Of a stretch of 64,000 nt of DNA, positions 33,671-42,216 are shown piece after piece. This DNA comes from Amycolatopsis sp. QT-25 (GTDB taxonomy: Bacteria; Actinomycetota; Actinomycetes; Mycobacteriales; Pseudonocardiaceae). The stretch spans positions 6,634,001 through 6,698,000 of the forward strand of contig NZ_CP120210.1 in assembly GCF_029369745.1 (NCBI RefSeq), given 5' to 3'. A model generated the notes under the pieces. It was not told the origin of the DNA. It worked only from the letters and a program-made list of their open reading frames with translations, and ran no database searches. Every line of letters begins with the position of its first letter. Position 1 is the first letter of the stretch. The position numbers were made by a program, and so were the translations under genes.

Positions 33671-34260
33671 CGCCGGATCCCGGACAGCGTGTGGGTCCAG
33701 GTGAACGACTTGTTGCCGGCGTAGAAGTCGTAGGTCGACCAGTGGTGGCGGCTTCCCGTGGGCAGTGGATCCCCCCACGAGACCCACTTCCGGCCGGCGT
33801 CGGCGCCGTAGAGCACGTGCATGTGACCGCCGCCCGCGGCCCAGCCGACCCGCGTCTGGACCGGCTTGCCCGCTCCCGTCTGCGCCTGGACCGCGGCGTG
33901 GGGAATGCGGCCCTCGACGTAGTTCCCCGGGGCGGAGAAGCCGAGCTTGCCGAAGGCGCGCCGGACGTCGCCCAGCGTTCCCGGCTCGTCGGCGCACTCC
34001 CGGCGTCGCTCGTCGTGGGCGATCCGGCAGAATTCGTTCTGACTGAGGGCCACGCCGTGGTGTGCCGCGATGGTGTTGCCGGAAGCCACCCAGCACCACT
34101 GGGACTTCTCCTGCGCCTGCATGGCGATGGGGTGGCGGGCAGCCGGCGAGGGCAGCGCGCTCGCCGGGGTCTGGATCGCCAGCCACGCCGCGAGACTCGC
34201 GGCGCCGGCGGCGCAAACCCTGCTCGAGAACACAGGCACGACGGGCCTCCTGGTCACCAT
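33667..34260 (-). CDS. Secreted papain-like cysteine protease
   Basis: 197 residues. Signal peptide (about 1-36). The mature part starts with the papain-fold QEKSQWCWVASG: Gln50 of the oxyanion hole and catalytic Cys56; His146 or His148 in GGGHMHVLYG and Asp164 in SWGDP complete the triad. This arrangement resembles the AvrRpt2/C70-type and staphopain-like papain peptidases. First gene of a two-gene operon with the membrane-anchored protein. No propeptide is obvious. Divergent from an XRE-type regulator, with inverted repeats between. Confidence 0.8.
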   Translation of the reverse strand: MVTRRPVVPVFSSRVCAAGAASLAAWLAIQTPASALPSPAARHPIAMQAQEKSQWCWVASGNTIAAHHGVALSQNEFCRIAHDERRRECADEPGTLGDVRRAFGKLGFSAPGNYVEGRIPHAAVQAQTGAGKPVQTRVGWAAGGGHMHVLYGADAGRKWVSWGDPLPTGSRHHWSTYDFYAGNKSFTWTHTLSGIRR

Positions 34261-34283
34261 GGCGAACCAATGTGGTCACAACG

Positions 34284-34300
34284 GTGAACAGAAGGTTCAC
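34284..34300. promoter_or_regulatory. Candidate operator GTGAAC-N5-GTTCAC
   Basis: Perfect 6-bp inverted repeat 24 bp upstream of the protease start. The same half-site recurs at 34405-34410 (GTTCAC), 34425-34430 (GTGAAC) and 34441-34446 (GTTCAC), towards the divergent regulator. Confidence 0.5.
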
Positions 34301-34330
34301 GCAGAGCAAGATGGGCACTCGGCGGAACGG

Positions 34331-34364
34331 ACCGTTCCGGGGCGTTTCCACACCCCGGAACGGT
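34331..34364. repeat. 12-bp perfect inverted repeat in a divergent promoter region
   Basis: ACCGTTCCGGGG - 10 nt - CCCCGGAACGGT. Further CCGGGG/CCCCGAACGGGG elements follow up to 34396. It could insulate the two divergent units or bind a regulator. Confidence 0.7.
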
Positions 34365-34402
34365 CACTCTTCCGGGGTCAACCACCCCGAACGGGGGACG
34401 TA

Positions 34403-34446
34403 GTGTTCACAGTGCGCTGCTAACGTGAACGTTCCGCGGTGTTCAC
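34403..34446. promoter_or_regulatory. Cluster of GTTCAC/GTGAAC half-sites before the regulator gene
   Basis: GTGTTCAC at 34403-34410, AACGTGAACGTT at 34422-34433 and GTGTTCAC at 34439-34446, ending 38 bp before GTG 34484. Fits autoregulation by the downstream regulator. Confidence 0.45.
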
Positions 34447-34483
34447 GCTCAGCGCACACACTGGTCTGGTGAAGGGACGAGCG

Positions 34484-35521
34484 GTGACACGAGACGGTGC
34501 TGATGCGTCCTCGGCGGAAAGGCGTGCCTCGGCCGTGGACGACACCCCGACGATCATCGACGGCACGCGCCGTCAGTCGCTCGAAGCCCTGCCCAAGGAA
34601 CTCGTCGAGGCCCTCCGCAGTGGCGAGTTCCACCACGCCCTGCGGCAGGCGATCGCCTACCGGGGGCTGTCCCTTGCCCGGCTCCGGGCCCACCTCGGGC
34701 TCCGCGGTGTCCAAATCGGACAGTCGACGTTGAGCTACTGGCAGCGCGGATTGCGCCAGCCGGAGGTACCCAAGGCGCTTCCGGCCGTCCGTGCGCTGGA
34801 ATCGGTGCTGCAGCTTCCCGCGGACGCGCTCGTCGTGCTGATCGGGCCGCGGACGGCGCGAGCCCGCGGGCATCAGATGGCCGCGTCGTTCCACGACATC
34901 CGGTCCGGCGACATGGGCTCGATCGTCGACCAGCTGCTGGCCGAACTGGGCGCGTACCCGTCGTCCAACCGCTACAACGCCGACCTCGAGATGCTCTCGG
35001 TGCACGACACGATCACCTTCGACGCCGCGCACCGGCAGGTCGGCCTCCAGACCCGGCTGGTGTGCCGGGCACGGCGGCACGGCCCGGACCGGTACGTCAC
35101 CGTCTACAACGGCGACCCCGGTTGCCACATCGGCGACGTCGAGCTGTTCACCGCCGAGGGCTGCCGCGTCGGCCGGATCCGGCGCAACGCCGAGGCCGAG
35201 ACGATGGCCACCGAACTGCTCTTCGACCGGAAACTGGCCGAGGGCGAAATCCACGTGTTCTGCTTCGAGGTCCGCGACGATTCCGGCACCGCGTCGCCCG
35301 GTTACTTCCGGATGCTGCGGGACCAGTGCTCGAGCTATCTGGTGCAGCTCAAGTTCGCGCTCGGCGCCCTGCCCGCCCGCTGCACGCGGCAGTTCCGGAC
35401 ACGCGACGACGCCGTGCCCGTCGAGTCCGAGGAACTGCCGCTCGACATGGGCGGCGTGACCAGTGGTTTCTTCAGCGACGCCGGGCCGGGGCTGGCCGGC
35501 ATCGAGGTCGAGTGGCGCTAG
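34484..35521 (+). CDS. XRE-type helix-turn-helix transcriptional regulator
   Basis: 345 residues from GTG 34484 (GAAGGGA 7 nt upstream; a GTG at 34439 lies inside a putative operator). The HTH is at about 45-110: LRQAIAYRGLSLARLRAHL ... GQSTLSYWQRGLRQPE. The rest (about 130-345) is a conserved effector-like domain with GDMGSIVDQLLAELG, RLVCRARRHGPDRYV and CFEVRDDSG, known only from actinobacterial regulators. Divergent from the protease operon. Confidence 0.75.
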   Translation: MTRDGADASSAERRASAVDDTPTIIDGTRRQSLEALPKELVEALRSGEFHHALRQAIAYRGLSLARLRAHLGLRGVQIGQSTLSYWQRGLRQPEVPKALPAVRALESVLQLPADALVVLIGPRTARARGHQMAASFHDIRSGDMGSIVDQLLAELGAYPSSNRYNADLEMLSVHDTITFDAAHRQVGLQTRLVCRARRHGPDRYVTVYNGDPGCHIGDVELFTAEGCRVGRIRRNAEAETMATELLFDRKLAEGEIHVFCFEVRDDSGTASPGYFRMLRDQCSSYLVQLKFALGALPARCTRQFRTRDDAVPVESEELPLDMGGVTSGFFSDAGPGLAGIEVEWR

Positions 35522-35528
35522 CGTGCGA

Positions 35529-35573
35529 TGAAAGGCCCCTTCATCGCAAATTTTGCGATGAAGGGGCCTTTCA
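35529..35573. terminator. Perfect 22-bp palindrome, bidirectional terminator
   Basis: TGAAAGGCCCCTTCATCGCA and two more bases, a single central base, then the exact complement. It sits between convergent regulator and ahcY genes. Family C variant. Confidence 0.85.
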
Positions 35574-35582
35574 CTGCAGCGC

Positions 35583-37055
35583 TCAGTACCGGTAGTGATC
35601 TGTCTTGAAGGGGCCTTCGACGTCCACGTCGATGTACTCGGCCTGCTCCTTGGTCAGCTTCGTGAGTTCACCGCCGAGCGCGTCGAGGTGGATCTTCGCG
35701 ACCTTCTCGTCGAGCTTCTTCGGGAGGCGGAAGACCTCCTTGTCGTACTCCTCGTACTTGGTGAACAGCTCGATCTGAGCGATCACCTGGTTGGAGAAGC
35801 TGTTCGACATCACGAACGACGGGTGGCCGGTCGCGTTGCCGAGGTTCAGCAGGCGGCCTTCCGACAGCACGATGATGCTCTTGCCGTCGGGGAAGACCCA
35901 CTCGTCGACCTGCGGCTTGATGGTGATGCGCCGGATGCCCGGGTAGCGCTGGAGGCCCGCCATGTCGAGCTCGTTGTCGAAGTGGCCGATGTTGCCCAGG
36001 ATCGCCTGGTGCTTCATCCGGGCCATGTGCTCGACGAGCACGACGTCCTTGTTGCCGGTGGTCGTGATGATGATGTCGGCCTCGCCGAGAACGTTCTCCA
36101 GCTTCTTGACCTGGTAGCCGTCCATCGCCGCCTGCAACGCGCAGATCGGGTCGATCTCGGTGACGATCACCCGCGCGCCCTGGCCGCGCAGCGATTCCGC
36201 GGCGCCCTTGCCGACGTCGCCGTAACCGCAGACGACCGCGACCTTGCCGCCGATGAGGACGTCGGTGCCGCGGTTGATGCCGTCGATCAGCGAGTGCCGG
36301 ATGCCGTAGCGGTTGTCGAACTTCGACTTGGTCACCGCGTCGTTCACGTTGATCGCCGGGAACAGCAGTTCACCGGCCGCGGCGAGCTGGTAGAGCCGCA
36401 GCACGCCGGTGGTGGTCTCTTCGGTGACCCCGCGGACGCCTTCGCCGATCCTGGTCCACTTGCCGGTGTCGGCCGCGACCGAAGCACTCAGCAACTGCAG
36501 GAACACGCGGAACTCGTCCGAGGTGTTCTCGTCCGGCGCGGGGACGACGCCTGCCTTTTCGAACTCGGTTCCCTTGTGCACCAGCATGGTGGCGTCGCCA
36601 CCGTCGTCGAGGATCATGTTGGGACCCTCGCCGTCCCAGGTGAGCATCCGCTCGGTGCACCACCAGTACTCCTCCAGCGACTCGCCCTTCCAGGCGAACA
36701 CCGGAACACCCTTGGGCTCCTCGGGAGTGCCGTGCGGGCCGACGACGATCGCCGCGGCGGCGTGGTCCTGGGTGGAGAAGATGTTGCAGGAGGCCCAGCG
36801 CACCTCGGCACCCAGTGCGACGAGGGTTTCGATCAGGACCGCGGTCTGTACCGTCATGTGCAGCGAGCCCGAAACCCGGGCTCCCCGCAGGGGATAGACC
36901 TCGGCGTATTCACGGCGCAGCGCCATCAGGCCCGGCATCTCGTGCTCGGCGAGGCGGATCTCCTTGCGGCCGAACTCGGCGGCCTCGAGATCGGCGACGG
37001 CGAACTCGATGCCGTTGCGGGTGTCGTGCCGCTTGGCAACGCTTTCGGGGGTCAT
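35583..37055 (-). CDS. ahcY: Adenosylhomocysteinase
   Basis: 490 residues. Hydrolyses S-adenosylhomocysteine to adenosine and homocysteine, keeping methylation going. HMTVQTAVLIETL and CNIFSTQDHAAAA near the start, NVNDAVTKSKFDN with the catalytic Lys and Asp, and the NAD motif CGYGDVGKG near 280, ending KTDHYRY as in the whole family. It carries the insert around 150-190 seen in mycobacterial enzymes. ATG 37055 has GGAGG 9 nt upstream. No SAH riboswitch was seen in the short upstream gap. Confidence 0.97.
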   Translation of the reverse strand: MTPESVAKRHDTRNGIEFAVADLEAAEFGRKEIRLAEHEMPGLMALRREYAEVYPLRGARVSGSLHMTVQTAVLIETLVALGAEVRWASCNIFSTQDHAAAAIVVGPHGTPEEPKGVPVFAWKGESLEEYWWCTERMLTWDGEGPNMILDDGGDATMLVHKGTEFEKAGVVPAPDENTSDEFRVFLQLLSASVAADTGKWTRIGEGVRGVTEETTTGVLRLYQLAAAGELLFPAINVNDAVTKSKFDNRYGIRHSLIDGINRGTDVLIGGKVAVVCGYGDVGKGAAESLRGQGARVIVTEIDPICALQAAMDGYQVKKLENVLGEADIIITTTGNKDVVLVEHMARMKHQAILGNIGHFDNELDMAGLQRYPGIRRITIKPQVDEWVFPDGKSIIVLSEGRLLNLGNATGHPSFVMSNSFSNQVIAQIELFTKYEEYDKEVFRLPKKLDEKVAKIHLDALGGELTKLTKEQAEYIDVDVEGPFKTDHYRY

Positions 37056-37141
37056 ATGCGCGCTTCCTCCAAGGTTGGATGACATCGGAACAGTACCGTT
37101 GTCGGTTCAGTCCCCACTGAAACGGTTTGGAGGCCTTCGCC

Positions 37142-39442
37142 GTGGTCATGCCGGGTCCCGATACCCGCGTCGTCGAAATACGCGTACCCGGGCTGGTGGG
37201 CACGAGCGGCGAAAGCCTGCTGGATTCGACGTCCGTCGTGGACGTCGCGGGCGACGGGGTCGGCAGGCTGATCCGGCCGTCGGACCGGCTGCGCCGTCCC
37301 GCTCCCGGTCCGGTGCTGCCCGCGCTCGGCCGTTCGATCCCGCGCATCCTCGAAGGTTACCTGTGGAGCGGGATGACCTCGGGTGGCGCGGCGAAGGCGA
37401 CATGGGCGCTGCTGTTCCCGTTTTCGCTGGCGAACGTCGCGCATTGGATGCTGCCGCCGGTCCCGGAGGGCAGTCGGTCCGCGGCACTGCTCGGCGCGGT
37501 CTGCCGTGGGCTGCTGCGGGTGGCCTCGCTGCTGCTGACGATGTTGCTGATCAGCCAGCTCGCCGTGGTCTCGCTCGACCTGTTCGCCGCGCAATGCCTC
37601 GCGCCCGGTTCGACCTGTCTCGAAGGGGCGCCGTCGTTCCTGCGTGACTTCGCGCCACTGCGGATCGCGATCGGGGTGCTCCCCCTGCTGGTGCTGATCT
37701 TCGTGCTCGACCGGATCCCGTCGTCGGACTGGCGATCGCGGAACAAGGTGCACCGCGCCCAGAGTTCGAGCCCGCTGCAACCGCAGGACCTGCCCAGGAC
37801 GCCGGGCCTGCGCACGCTGCACACCGTCGCCGCCTTGACCTGTGTCGCGCTCCCGTTGCTCGGTGGGCCGTTCCGGCTGCCGGCGGTGACCTTCGACCTG
37901 ATCGTCTGGATCTGCGCGCTGGCGCTCGTCTTCGCCGCGCTGGTGGCCTCGACGGTCGGTTTCTCGGCCGGACCGGTGATCCGGGGCGGGGTGATCGCGG
38001 CCGCCGTCGTACTGGTCGGGATCGCCGTCGTGCGCCGGACACCGCTGCCCGCGGGACTGCCGGGTGGCGGGCTCGGCGGAGCGGACGGGACGGTCGAGGC
38101 GCTGGGCGCGGCGATGGTCGCGGTGACCGTGCTGTTCGCGCTGGTGCTCGTCCCGGCGGCACTGCTCGGCCGGTCGGCCTGGAAACACCTGCCGCACCGG
38201 CTGCGGCCCTGGCTCGGCGGCTGGGCGGCGGCCCCGGTCCTCGCACTGGCCGGCCTGCTCGGTGGCGGTTTCGGGGCGGGACTCGCGGTCGCGCTGCGGC
38301 AACTGGTCGGCGCGACCGATCTCCGGCTGCCCGACACCTACTCCCTGGTGACCGTGCTGTGGGGCGCCGGGCTCGCGCTCGCCGTCGTACTCGGCGTGCT
38401 GGGCTTCGCGGTGGCCGTCCCGTTGCGAAGGCTGCGCCGCGGCATCCCGAAGATCGTCGCGCTGATGGAGATCGACGAGGCGCAGGAGGAGGAGGCCGCG
38501 AGCGCGTGGGCGCGTGCTTCGTGGGAGCGCAAGCATCTGCATCATCTGGCGTTCACCGTCGCGCTGGCGATGGCGGCGGGCGGCGGCGCGCTCCTGGTGC
38601 TGCGCTTCGGGTTCGGCCCGCTGCCCGACTGGTTCGAACCGATTTCGGCGATCGGCGTGTTCGCGCTGGGCGCGCTGGCGGCGGGCCTGCTGCGTGTCGT
38701 GTTCGCCGCCGCGACCACCCCCACGCGGAGCCGTCACCTCGGCGCGCTGGCGGATCTCGTGTGCTTCTGGCCGCGGGCCGCCCATCCGACCGTGCCGCCG
38801 AGTTACGCGCTCAAGGTCGTCCCGGAACTCGCGGACCGGGTCAAGGAGCATCTGGCCGATCCGGGCACGCGAGTCGTGCTGTCCGGATACAACCTCGGCA
38901 GCCTGCTGACCGTGCTCGCCGCCGCGCGGGTGATCGCCGATCTGCCGCCGGAGGACCGCGACCGAGTGGGACTGCTGACCGCGGGCTCGCCGCTGCAATG
39001 GGGTTATCAGCGCGCCTTCCCCGCGATGCTGCCGCAGGAACAGCTCGCCGGATTGTACGAGGATCTCGACGGCCGCTGGCGGGCGCTGTGCCGCGGGACG
39101 GACATCTTCGGCGGCGGCGTCACGACGTGGCGGCATCGTGTGGTGTCCGGGAAACTGCTGGGCGACGGATACCTGCCCGGCGGCGGAACGGGGCCGCTGA
39201 TCGCCGAGGCCGACGAGCAGGGTGTCCTGGTGCTCGGCGGCGATCACTGGCTGCCCGACCCGATGCGCGGGCCGACCGGACGGCACCGCTGGGCGCCGGG
39301 CGTCCTCAAGCACACGGACTACGTCGTCGACGCCGAATGGGACAACGCCGTCGCGATGGCCGCCGGTCTCGGCCGCCCCCGCCCGAAGCATCCGTGGGGC
39401 GAGCAAGGATCGTTGTTCGGGGATTTCCCGCAAATGCGCTGA
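37142..39442 (+). CDS. Large membrane protein with a hydrolase-like C-terminal domain
   Basis: 766 residues from GTG 37142 (GGAGG 8 nt upstream). The first 70 residues are soluble; about eight membrane segments lie between 85 and 500. The C-terminal 250 residues look like an alpha/beta hydrolase: RVVLSGYNLGSLLTVLAAARV at the nucleophile elbow position, then RVGLLTAGSPLQWGY and HWLPDPMRG. The elbow reads G-Y-N-L-G, with Asn584 in place of the nucleophilic Ser, so it may be inactive or a binding protein. Family not named with certainty. Confidence 0.7.
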   Translation: MVMPGPDTRVVEIRVPGLVGTSGESLLDSTSVVDVAGDGVGRLIRPSDRLRRPAPGPVLPALGRSIPRILEGYLWSGMTSGGAAKATWALLFPFSLANVAHWMLPPVPEGSRSAALLGAVCRGLLRVASLLLTMLLISQLAVVSLDLFAAQCLAPGSTCLEGAPSFLRDFAPLRIAIGVLPLLVLIFVLDRIPSSDWRSRNKVHRAQSSSPLQPQDLPRTPGLRTLHTVAALTCVALPLLGGPFRLPAVTFDLIVWICALALVFAALVASTVGFSAGPVIRGGVIAAAVVLVGIAVVRRTPLPAGLPGGGLGGADGTVEALGAAMVAVTVLFALVLVPAALLGRSAWKHLPHRLRPWLGGWAAAPVLALAGLLGGGFGAGLAVALRQLVGATDLRLPDTYSLVTVLWGAGLALAVVLGVLGFAVAVPLRRLRRGIPKIVALMEIDEAQEEEAASAWARASWERKHLHHLAFTVALAMAAGGGALLVLRFGFGPLPDWFEPISAIGVFALGALAAGLLRVVFAAATTPTRSRHLGALADLVCFWPRAAHPTVPPSYALKVVPELADRVKEHLADPGTRVVLSGYNLGSLLTVLAAARVIADLPPEDRDRVGLLTAGSPLQWGYQRAFPAMLPQEQLAGLYEDLDGRWRALCRGTDIFGGGVTTWRHRVVSGKLLGDGYLPGGGTGPLIAEADEQGVLVLGGDHWLPDPMRGPTGRHRWAPGVLKHTDYVVDAEWDNAVAMAAGLGRPRPKHPWGEQGSLFGDFPQMR

Positions 39443-39473
39443 AGGCCCCCTTCGCGAGGAAGAGGGCCTTCAG
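39439..39473. terminator. Palindrome family C hairpin
   Basis: CTGAAGGCCCcCTTC - GCGAG - GAAGaGGGCCTTCAG, overlapping the stop codon of the plus-strand membrane protein and 14 bp from the end of the convergent sortase substrate. Confidence 0.75.
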
Positions 39474-39486
39474 GCGTCAGCTAGCT

Positions 39487-40188
39487 TCAGTTGGCCTTGC
39501 GACGCACGCGCAGCAGGACCAGGACGCCGGCCCCGGCCAGCACCAGCAAGCCACCGGCCCACAGCAGCCAGGCGTTGTCGAAACCGGTGTCCGCGAGGCC
39601 GCCACCGTTGCCGCCGTTGCCGCCGACGTTCGGGGCGGGCACCGCGGTGCTCGACGGGGCGGAGGTCTCGGACGGCTTGTCCGTGGTGGTCGGCGCGCTC
39701 GTGGGCGGCTTGACCGTCGAGGTCTTCGTCGGCTCGGTCGGCTTCGGCTGCTCGGTCGGCTTGGTCTTCTTCTCGCCGCAGGCGAACCAGTGGCTGATGT
39801 CGGCCTGCTTGCCGCCACCGTTCATCGGCGAGCGCAGCTTCTCCCACGGCGGGGTCTCGGCGAGACCGCGCTTGCCGGGCTCGTAGATGTTGTAGCCGTC
39901 GCCGCCCTTGACCACGATCGCGGTGACGGTGACGCCTTCACCGACCGCGGTGATGTTGAGGTACTTGTCCTTCTCCGTGCCACCGGTGAAGGTCAGGTCC
40001 TTCGTCGAGACCTCGGTGCCCGGCAGCTTCGCCTTTTCACAGGTGCTGACGTTCTTCGGGGTCGGGATGGCGCGGGGATCGTCGGTGTGGCACGCCAGCG
40101 CGGTGCCCGTGACACCGAGCAGGGCGGCGGTCGCCAGCGCGACGACGGTGGCGGCGGAGCGGACCCGCCGTCCGGTGATGATCTGCAT
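39487..40188 (-). CDS. LAxTG-type sortase-anchored surface protein
   Basis: 233 residues. Signal peptide (1-32), a small extracellular domain with three Cys (33, 50 and 137), a Thr/Pro/Lys-rich wall-spanning stretch (140-190), the sorting signal LADTG at 198-202, a membrane helix (206-227) and a positive tail RVRRKAN. Class E sortases of high-GC Gram-positives use LAxTG, so covalent cell-wall anchoring is expected. No sortase gene is in the window. Function of the surface domain unknown. Confidence 0.85.
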   Translation of the reverse strand: MQIITGRRVRSAATVVALATAALLGVTGTALACHTDDPRAIPTPKNVSTCEKAKLPGTEVSTKDLTFTGGTEKDKYLNITAVGEGVTVTAIVVKGGDGYNIYEPGKRGLAETPPWEKLRSPMNGGGKQADISHWFACGEKKTKPTEQPKPTEPTKTSTVKPPTSAPTTTDKPSETSAPSSTAVPAPNVGGNGGNGGGLADTGFDNAWLLWAGGLLVLAGAGVLVLLRVRRKAN

Positions 40189-40328
40189 TCAGAGCTCTCC
40201 TGTACCGATCGGGGGACAACCGAGCAAAGCGTGGTGCCTCTTTGGAGGGATGAAGGTCGACTCGCGGTACAGCTCCACGAGTCCCGTTCACCCGTCAGGG
40301 GGAAGCAGGGACCGGACGCTATCGCACA

Positions 40329-40349
40329 CCGATTTCACACCGAAATCGG
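40329..40349. repeat. 8-bp inverted repeat
   Basis: CCGATTTC-acacc-GAAATCGG, between the sortase substrate's promoter side and the 3' end of the permease gene. Operator or minor terminator. Confidence 0.4.
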
Positions 40350-40362
40350 GGTCCCCGACCAA

Positions 40363-40396
40363 GCGGCCCACCATCCACAAAGGAATGGTGGGCCGC
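40363..40396. terminator. Hairpin terminator downstream of the APC permease
   Basis: GCGGCCCACCAT - 10 nt - ATGGTGGGCCGC, 12-bp perfect arms, 14 bp after the permease stop codon. Confidence 0.75.
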
Positions 40397-40410
40397 CGAA
40401 ACGAGAAAGA

Positions 40411-41931
40411 TCAGTCCGATTCGGACGTCGTGACCTTGTCCTTGTTCTGCTTGCCGAGCAGCGAATTGCGGCGGCTGTAGGCGAAGTAGATGACGATGCC
40501 CAGCGCCATCCAGGCCAGGAACCGCAGCCACGTGAGCACGGTCAGGTTCAGCATCAGCCAGATGCAGGCGACGATCGCGAGGATCGGGACCAGCGGGACC
40601 CACGGCACCCGGAAGGCCCGGGGCAGATCGGGCCGGGTCTTGCGCAGCACCAGCACGCCCGCTGAGACCAGAACGAAAGCGAACAGCGTCCCGACGTTGA
40701 CCATTTCCTCGAGCTTGTCCGCCGGGAAGAACGTCGCCGCGACCGCGACGAGCCCGCCGACGACGATGGTCGCCCGCTTCGGCGTGCCGTGCTCCCCGGT
40801 CTTCGCGAGACCACGCGGCATCAGACCGTCACGCGACATCGCGAAGATGATCCGGATCTGGCCGAGCATCAGCACCATGACGACGGTCGTCAGACCGGCG
40901 AGGGCACCGACGGAGATGATGTTGGCCGCCCAGTCGACGCCGTTGACCGCGAAGGCGGACGCGAGCGTCTTCTTGCCGCCGTCACCCGCCGAAGTGGCGA
41001 GATCCTTGTAGTTCACCATGCCGACGACCACGAGCGACACGGCCACGTACAGCACCGTGACGATGGCGAGCGAACCGAAAATGCCGCGGGGCACGGACTT
41101 CTGCGGGTTGCGGGTCTCCTCGGCGGTGGTCGCGACGATGTCGAACCCGATGAACGCGAAGAACACCAGTGACGCCGCGGCCAGCAGGCCGAAGACCCCG
41201 AAGGAACTGCTGCCGCCCCCGGCGACCAGCGAGAACAGCGACTGGTCGACCCCGGTGGACGCCGACTCCCCGGCGGACTGCGCCTCCGGGACGAACGGCG
41301 TGTAGTTGGCCCCCTTGATGTAGAAGATGCCGAGCACGATCACGAACAGCACCACCGCGACCTTGATCCCGGTGATCACCATGGAGAACCGCGAAGACAG
41401 CTTCGTGCCGAGCGCGAGCAGCGTGGCCAGCACGAGCACCACGAGCAGGGCACCCCAGTCGACCGGAACCGGGCCGATCTCGAAGGTCGTCTTCGTGCCC
41501 TTGCCGAAGATGTAGGAGAGCACGGTTTCCAGGTAGGCGGACCAGCCCTTCGACACCGCGGCCGCGCCGACGGCGAGTTCCAGGATGAGGTCCCAGCCGA
41601 TGATCCACGCCATGAACTCGCCGAACGTGGCGTAGGAGAACGTGTACGCGCTCCCGGCCACCGGGACGGTCGACGCGAATTCCGCGTAACAGAGGGCGGC
41701 CAGCGCACAGGCGATGGCCGCGAACACGAACGCGAGCGAGACCGACGGCCCCGCGAAGTCACCCGCCGTGCGCGCGGTGAGGGTGAAGATACCGGCACCG
41801 ATGACGACGGCGACACCGAAGACGGTCAGATCCCAGGCGCTCAGGTTCCGCCGGAGCTTCGTTCCCGGTTCGTCGGTGTCCGCGATGGACTGTTCGATGG
41901 TTTTCGTACGCCACAGACCGTTTCCGGGCAC
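40411..41931 (-). CDS. APC-family amino acid permease (cationic amino acid transporter type)
   Basis: 506 residues with about 12 membrane segments from residue 33 on. VFGVAVVIGAGIFTLTARTAG is the first-helix motif of the family, followed by GSAYTFSYATFGEFMAWIIGWDL and FFAFIGFDIVATTAEE-TRNPQ, typical of the CAT (TC 2.A.3.3) branch that takes up Lys/Arg or other amino acids. GTG 41931 has AGGAGGT 6 nt upstream. Monocistronic. Confidence 0.9.
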   Translation of the reverse strand: MPGNGLWRTKTIEQSIADTDEPGTKLRRNLSAWDLTVFGVAVVIGAGIFTLTARTAGDFAGPSVSLAFVFAAIACALAALCYAEFASTVPVAGSAYTFSYATFGEFMAWIIGWDLILELAVGAAAVSKGWSAYLETVLSYIFGKGTKTTFEIGPVPVDWGALLVVLVLATLLALGTKLSSRFSMVITGIKVAVVLFVIVLGIFYIKGANYTPFVPEAQSAGESASTGVDQSLFSLVAGGGSSSFGVFGLLAAASLVFFAFIGFDIVATTAEETRNPQKSVPRGIFGSLAIVTVLYVAVSLVVVGMVNYKDLATSAGDGGKKTLASAFAVNGVDWAANIISVGALAGLTTVVMVLMLGQIRIIFAMSRDGLMPRGLAKTGEHGTPKRATIVVGGLVAVAATFFPADKLEEMVNVGTLFAFVLVSAGVLVLRKTRPDLPRAFRVPWVPLVPILAIVACIWLMLNLTVLTWLRFLAWMALGIVIYFAYSRRNSLLGKQNKDKVTTSESD

Positions 41932-42083
41932 CCTTGACCTCCTACACCTGACTGCGGTTCAAGGGACCCTATCGCCCGGCCGTGACGGCAGCGCGGTGGG
42001 AGAGCAACGAAGTAGCCGGAGGTCGCGGGGGTGATCGGCGGTGTACGGACAGTTGCTCCGAACGGCGCACGCGCGTCCCGTCA

Positions 42084-42180
42084 CCAAACACACGAGTTCC
42101 GGCTTCAAGCACACGAGTTCCGGCCTTCCGACGCAAGGAAAGGTCCTTTCCTCGCAAATTTCGCAAGGAAAGGACCTTTC
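42084..42180. repeat. Family B direct repeats and family C hairpin downstream of the CDF gene
   Basis: ACACGAGTTCCGGC occurs twice (42090-42103, 42111-42124), a variant of the family B unit. Then GAAAGGTCCTTTCCT - 13 nt - AGGAAAGGACCTTTC (42138-42180), 15-bp perfect arms, 37 bp from the stop of the minus-strand transporter. No gene between 41932 and 42216. Confidence 0.7.
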
Positions 42181-42216
42181 ATGGCACGCGAAGCGCGCGA
42201 AAGCGACAGAGGCGGC

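Noticed and set aside
34439..34441. Upstream GTG as start of the XRE-type regulator
   Set aside because: It lies within a GTGTTCAC half-site and lacks a ribosome binding site; GTG 34484 has GAAGGGA at the right distance.
37056..37141. SAH riboswitch upstream of ahcY
   Set aside because: The gap before ahcY is under 90 bp and shows no conserved SAH-riboswitch core; the other gene is divergent.
37052..39433. Open frame of 793 codons antisense to the large membrane protein
   Set aside because: Low-complexity Arg/Gln/His-rich translation; no start signal or family feature.
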